From positions 1 to 9,490 of the forward strand of contig JAHEFU010000104.1 of assembly GCA_024645305.1 (NCBI GenBank): 9,490 bases of DNA. The letters run 5' to 3'. Below are positions 6,291 to 9,490 of this stretch, piece after piece (position 1 is the stretch's first letter; the number at the start of each line of letters is the position of its first letter). The translations under genes were made by a program, and so were the position numbers. The DNA is from Planctomycetales bacterium. Lineage in GTDB: Bacteria > 4484-113 > JAFGCY01. The notes beneath the pieces were generated by a model. That model ran no database searches and was not told where the DNA came from. It saw nothing but the letters and a program-made list of their open reading frames with translations.

Positions 6291-7979
6291 ATGCAGACCG
6301 GCGTCCTGCTGCGCGAAATCCTGCGGCTGAAAACCAGGCTGGCCATCCGCCACTACAAAAAACAGGTCGGCAACACAATCGCCATGGCCTTCGCCTGGCT
6401 GGGGATGTTCGTCGGCGTGAGTTCCGGCGCACTGGCGCTGGTGGTGCACCTGCATACCTCCGGTGTTGACAGGCAGGAGGAGGCCGGCCGGGTGCTGACC
6501 TGGATCTTCTGGATCCTCACGCTGATCTGGATGTTCTCACCCTTCGCGCAGATTGACGTCCAGCGCAACCTGGACCTCAACGGCCTGCGCCAGTACCCGC
6601 TCAGCGGCAGCCAGTTCCTGTACGCCGTGCTGCTCGACGCCCTGGCCTCCCCACTGAGCATCTTCGTGCTGCCCTTCACCCTGATCTTCATGGGGGTCGT
6701 GGCCTTCGCGGGCATGGCCATCCTGCCGATGCTCGTGAGCCTGGTGCTGGCGACGCTGATCCTGCTGTGCTACACCCAGGGCCTGTTCCTGCTGGTCAAC
6801 CGCCTGCTGCAGTCGCGCCGCTTCTCCGAGATGAGCATGCTGCTGGGCATCGTGATCGTGATCATCGTACAGGTTGTCAACTTCAGTTTCATCGGCGGCG
6901 TGGATGAAATCGGTGGCAGCATCTCCAGCTCCCCGCTGGCCAGATACCTGCTGCCGGTGCTGGCCGTACTGGAGTTCAGTTTCCCGAGCCTCGCGGCCCG
7001 GGCTGCCGCAGAGTGGAGCAACGGGCAGCTGCTGCCCGCGCTGGCCGCCTGGGGCATGATGCTCGTCTGGCTGGTCCCCGGGGTCCTGTTCGTGGGTCGC
7101 ACGGCACGCTCCTTCTACGAGGGTGAGCTGGAAAGCGGCGGTTTGTCAGATGAACGCACTGGAGGGGACCGCAGCCGCGGGATCGCCGGCCTGTTGCCAG
7201 CGGGCCTGCTGGCGGTGCTCGTGGAACGCGAACAGCGCTATGCCCGGCGTGACCCGATGCTGCGCAGCCTGCTGATCCAGAGCATGTTCTTCGGGATCTA
7301 CACCTGCATCGTGATGCTCCTGATGCGCGGACGGATCCTCGAAGGCGGCAGCCTGGTCTCGCAGCAGCACATCATGAATTACGTGCTGCTGGGCCTGAGC
7401 TTCGGCCTGACCTATTCCGAGAGCGGAGTACTGTTCAACCGCTTCGGCTATGAGGGCAGTTCCATGACCAGCCTGCTCGCCAGTTCAGTGCCGCGCCAGA
7501 AGATCCTCGTTGCCAAGAGCATCTTCCTCATGAGCCACATGGGCGCGCTGAACCTGCTGCTGGTGCTCGTGATGGGCATCCTGCTGGGCTGCTCACCCAT
7601 GTACATCGCCGCGGCCTTCCTGATGGTGATTGCCAATCTGTGCATCGTGGACATGGCCGGCAACTTCCTCTCCATCGCCTATCCCTTCGCCTTCGTGCGC
7701 CAGGGCCGCAAGATCCGCCCGGTGATGCCCCAGCAGGGCTGCGGCTACATCTTCCTGTACGGCCTGCTGTTCAACGTCTGCAACCTGTTCGTGATGCCGG
7801 GCAGCCTGGCCATCGTGCTGGGGACGATCTTCTATGACCTGCCGGGTCTGCTCGGCGGCGCGCTGATCGCCTGGCTGCTGGCGGGCCTGCTGTGGCATAT
7901 CGGCCTCGGGCAGGCCACGCTCTTCCTCGAAAGCCGCGAACAGCGCCTGCTGGAAGTGCTCTGCCGCCAGCCGGACTGA
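6291..7979 (+). CDS. ABC-2-type permease-like polytopic membrane protein
   Basis: 562 residues with about twelve hydrophobic segments (roughly 27-53, 68-86, 112-140, 142-168, 181-202, 216-233, 247-268, 325-345, 360-380, 412-433, 437-463, 485-513 and 517-540). It has the look of two-halved ABC-2 export permeases: a first half with LDLNGLRQYPLSGSQFLYA (95-112) and a second with NRFGYEGSSMTSLLASSVPRQ (383-402), both resembling the short cytoplasmic motifs in which such proteins carry RxLPLS-like sequences. A hydrophilic loop of about 275-325 joins the halves. There is no nucleotide-binding domain here and no ATPase gene alongside, so the partner must be elsewhere, if one exists. It begins 12 bases after korB behind AGGAG and probably shares its transcript. 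The substrate is unknown. The family call rests on pattern memory, not a search. Confidence 0.65.
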   Translation: MQTGVLLREILRLKTRLAIRHYKKQVGNTIAMAFAWLGMFVGVSSGALALVVHLHTSGVDRQEEAGRVLTWIFWILTLIWMFSPFAQIDVQRNLDLNGLRQYPLSGSQFLYAVLLDALASPLSIFVLPFTLIFMGVVAFAGMAILPMLVSLVLATLILLCYTQGLFLLVNRLLQSRRFSEMSMLLGIVIVIIVQVVNFSFIGGVDEIGGSISSSPLARYLLPVLAVLEFSFPSLAARAAAEWSNGQLLPALAAWGMMLVWLVPGVLFVGRTARSFYEGELESGGLSDERTGGDRSRGIAGLLPAGLLAVLVEREQRYARRDPMLRSLLIQSMFFGIYTCIVMLLMRGRILEGGSLVSQQHIMNYVLLGLSFGLTYSESGVLFNRFGYEGSSMTSLLASSVPRQKILVAKSIFLMSHMGALNLLLVLVMGILLGCSPMYIAAAFLMVIANLCIVDMAGNFLSIAYPFAFVRQGRKIRPVMPQQGCGYIFLYGLLFNVCNLFVMPGSLAIVLGTIFYDLPGLLGGALIAWLLAGLLWHIGLGQATLFLESREQRLLEVLCRQPD

Positions 7980-8708
7980 TCAGCGGGGGTCGCGCTGCGG
8001 GTAGAGCCGGATCTCCGTCGGGCAGGAACCGGCGGGCCAGCGGGCAACCACACTGGCCATCTCCGCCACCTCGGAGGGCCTGATGGCGCGGTCCATGTCG
8101 ATCCCGCAGTCCTCCACCATTTCCGTGGCAATCCAGCCGGGGCTCAGGGCACAGACCTTCAGGCCCAGCTCGCGCTCCTCCTGGAACAGGCCCTCGCCGA
8201 AACCGATCACGCCATGCTTGCTGGCGCAGTAGGCCGCCTCACCGGGGATCCCGAAGCGTCCGGCATTGCTGGCAATGTTGATCAGCACTGCCCGGCCGCG
8301 GGCCATGCAGCTTTCCTTGAGGTAGGGCAGGCAGATCCGCGTGGCATGCATCAGGCCCTTCAGGTTGACATCAATCATCCTGTCGATGTCGAAGGGATCC
8401 GCACTGTCCACGCGGTCCGGGTAGAACACCCCGGCATTGTTGACGAGGATGTCAATCCGGCCGCACTGCTCATTCACCTCACGGACGGCGGCCGCCAGCG
8501 CATCCGTGTCACTGAGCTCGGGGGACCATGTCCCGGCCACCGCCGTGTGTTCAGCGCAGAGCTCAGCCGTGCGGGCCAGGGCATCCGTGTTGCGGCCGAA
8601 GAGGGCCACGCTGGCTCCCAGCTCGCTGAAGCGCACTGCGATGGCCCGGCCGACGCCGCGGCTGGCTCCCGTCACGATGGCAACCTGGCCGGATAAGTCT
8701 GTAAGCAT
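7980..8708 (-). CDS. Short-chain dehydrogenase/reductase (SDR), probably NADP-dependent
   Basis: A classical SDR of 242 residues with a Rossmann fold, catalysing an NAD(P)-linked alcohol/carbonyl interconversion in the cytoplasm. Visible motifs are the nucleotide site TGASRGVG (13-20), NNAG (90-93), Asn115 in DVNL, Ser147 in NIAS, and Tyr160 with Lys164 (YCASK), giving a complete Asn-Ser-Tyr-Lys tetrad, then SPGWIATEM (189-197). Arg17 and Arg39 (FGRN) favour NADP(H) over NAD(H). The substrate cannot be told, because SDR families of this length cover fatty-acid, polyketide, sugar and steroid chemistry. The ATG at 8708 lies six bases after an extended -10 box and has no Shine-Dalgarno sequence. 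The stop codon abuts the stop of the plus-strand membrane gene with no base between. The beta-propeller gene ends 41 bases upstream on the same strand and may be unrelated. Confidence 0.93.
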   Translation of the reverse strand: MLTDLSGQVAIVTGASRGVGRAIAVRFSELGASVALFGRNTDALARTAELCAEHTAVAGTWSPELSDTDALAAAVREVNEQCGRIDILVNNAGVFYPDRVDSADPFDIDRMIDVNLKGLMHATRICLPYLKESCMARGRAVLINIASNAGRFGIPGEAAYCASKHGVIGFGEGLFQEERELGLKVCALSPGWIATEMVEDCGIDMDRAIRPSEVAEMASVVARWPAGSCPTEIRLYPQRDPR

Positions 8709-8714
8709 GGAGTG

Positions 8715-8742
8715 AGAATAGCAGGCGTGAGCGGCCTGTGAA
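8715..8742 (-). promoter_or_regulatory. Promoter for the SDR gene (-35 and extended -10)
   Basis: On the minus strand, TTCACA (8742-8737, five of six matches to TTGACA), a 16-base spacer, and TATTCT at 8720-8715 preceded by TGC, an extended -10. The hexamer is followed by six bases and the ATG at 8708, so the start codon is the expected transcription start. The spacer contains the inverted repeat CAGGC (8722-8726) / GCCTG (8734-8738), which could be an operator. This is the best-formed promoter in the window. Confidence 0.6.
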
Positions 8743-8749
8743 CGAACTA

Positions 8750-9490
8750 TCAGTACTCCACGCAGTAGAGGCTGTTCTCATCCATGATGTAGGCCTGGCC
8801 GCGTTCGCGGTCCAGCAGTGGGGCCTGGCTGCCCTGGATGTAGCCGTTCGAGCGCAGCAGCCGCCCGTCCAGGGCAAACACCCGCAGGCCGCTGTGGTCA
8901 CAGGACACGATCCGCTCCCGCGGCAGGTCCACCGCCACGCCGGAACCGCGCACGCCCTCCAGCTGCACTGTGCGGATCACAGTGCCTGCACCGTCCAGCA
9001 TGTGCAATGTGCCGGAAATATCCAGCGCCAGCGCCGTACCATCCTCCAGCACCTCCAGCACATTGCTGGGTCGCGACCAGGGTCCGCTGTACTGCAGCAT
9101 CTGTGCTCCGCTGACCTCGAAACTGCTGCCCATCGCCACGTAGCTCCAGACTTCGTTGCCATCCTGGTCCAGGCAACGCAGCAGGCCCGCGCCATCCACG
9201 TACCAGATGCGGTCGCCGACGCACTGCAGGCAGTTGCCGAAATCCCCGGGCAGCTCACGGTGCCAGAGCTGCTCGCCAGACTTGTCAATCAGGGCCAGTT
9301 CACCCAGGCCGCTGATGCTGTTGACATCCAGCACGAGCAGGCCGCCGGCGGGTCCAGCCGTCTGGAACAGCCCGGCCGCGGTGGAGGACTGCCACAGGGT
9401 ATTGCCGGAGATGTCAATCGCCCGCAGCTGCTTAGTGGAATCCTCGAGGATGAGCGTCTGGTCCACAGCCATGATCCCGCTGGAGGGTTT
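8750..9490 (-). CDS. PQQ-like beta-propeller repeat protein, C-terminal part (5' end outside window)
   Basis: The last 246 residues of a beta-propeller protein. The frame stays open to the window edge, with KPSSGI before the first ATG at 9472, so the true start lies outside. Counting from that Met, blade-like repeats of the form D-x-x-G-x-x-[LV]-W recur: AIDISGNTLW (18-27), LIDKSGEQLW (61-70), CLDQDGNEVW (100-109), then weaker copies around HMLDGAGTVI (157-166) and FALDGRLLRS (199-208), and a last strand ending CVEY. This is the repeat of PQQ-like or YncE/BamB-type propellers. No PQQ-binding residues can be assigned and no catalytic function is visible. Because the N-terminus is missing, a signal peptide or lipoprotein anchor cannot be judged. 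Such proteins often act as scaffolds or periplasmic interaction partners. The identity beyond beta-propeller is open. Confidence 0.75.
   Translation of the reverse strand, partial: KPSSGIMAVDQTLILEDSTKQLRAIDISGNTLWQSSTAAGLFQTAGPAGGLLVLDVNSISGLGELALIDKSGEQLWHRELPGDFGNCLQCVGDRIWYVDGAGLLRCLDQDGNEVWSYVAMGSSFEVSGAQMLQYSGPWSRPSNVLEVLEDGTALALDISGTLHMLDGAGTVIRTVQLEGVRGSGVAVDLPRERIVSCDHSGLRVFALDGRLLRSNGYIQGSQAPLLDRERGQAYIMDENSLYCVEY

Noticed and set aside
5670..6455. A 261-codon open frame opposite korB and crossing into the next gene
   Set aside because: Low-complexity His/Gln/Ala product spanning two well-supported genes; a shadow frame.
8722..8738. CAGGC/GCCTG hairpin as a terminator for the beta-propeller gene
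   Set aside because: Five-base stem with a seven-base loop and only a broken T-rich tract (TATTCT) after it; better explained as part of the SDR promoter.
1..9490. CRISPR arrays, tRNA or rRNA genes, insertion sequences and phage genes
   Set aside because: No regularly spaced repeats, cloverleaf-like segments, transposase or integrase motifs were seen on either strand.

Overview
The window looks like chromosomal DNA from a high-G+C (above 60% by eye) diderm bacterium. The outer membrane is implied by an Mla-type lipid transport module at the left end. The genes are intact except where cut by the window edges. I see no phage, transposase, CRISPR, tRNA or rRNA. The lineage is uncertain. A PdxT-type vitamin B6 enzyme, a KorAB-type 2-oxoacid:ferredoxin oxidoreductase and an MCE protein fused to a C-terminal barrel-like domain do not form a textbook enterobacterial set, so an uncultured proteobacterial or other diderm lineage is likely.

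Layout. (1) 1-1916, plus strand: the 3' end of an MlaF-like ABC ATPase, then a 478-residue MlaD/MCE protein with an N-terminal membrane anchor, an MCE domain, a long helical stretch and a C-terminal beta-rich domain ending in Phe. (2) 1917-2064: a 148-base convergent gap with short direct and inverted repeats. A perfect 10-base inverted repeat covers both flanking stop codons. (3) 2065-3126, minus strand: an unrecognised membrane protein with a long disordered tail. (4) 3127-3169: a compact divergent promoter region. (5) 3170-7979, plus strand: pdxT, a fused gamma-alpha KorA, KorB (ATGA overlap with korA) and an ABC-2-type permease-like membrane protein. (6) 7980-9490, minus strand: a short-chain dehydrogenase/reductase preceded by the end of a PQQ-like beta-propeller protein that runs off the right edge.

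How they work together. The ATPase and MCE protein should belong to one phospholipid transport machine. The permease (MlaE) is not seen and presumably lies upstream. The barrel-like domain suggests that one polypeptide spans from inner to outer membrane. KorA and KorB form one TPP/[4Fe-4S] enzyme. The ABC-2-like gene follows 12 bases later and may be cotranscribed. PdxT is the glutaminase half of PLP synthase, but PdxS is not in the window.

The most striking regulatory pattern is that four genes (starts at 3126 minus, 3170 plus, 3808 plus and 8708 minus) have a sigma70-like -10 hexamer ending only 6-8 bases before the start codon and no Shine-Dalgarno sequence. This predicts leaderless mRNAs. 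The downstream genes at 5517 and 6291 have clear Shine-Dalgarno sequences.
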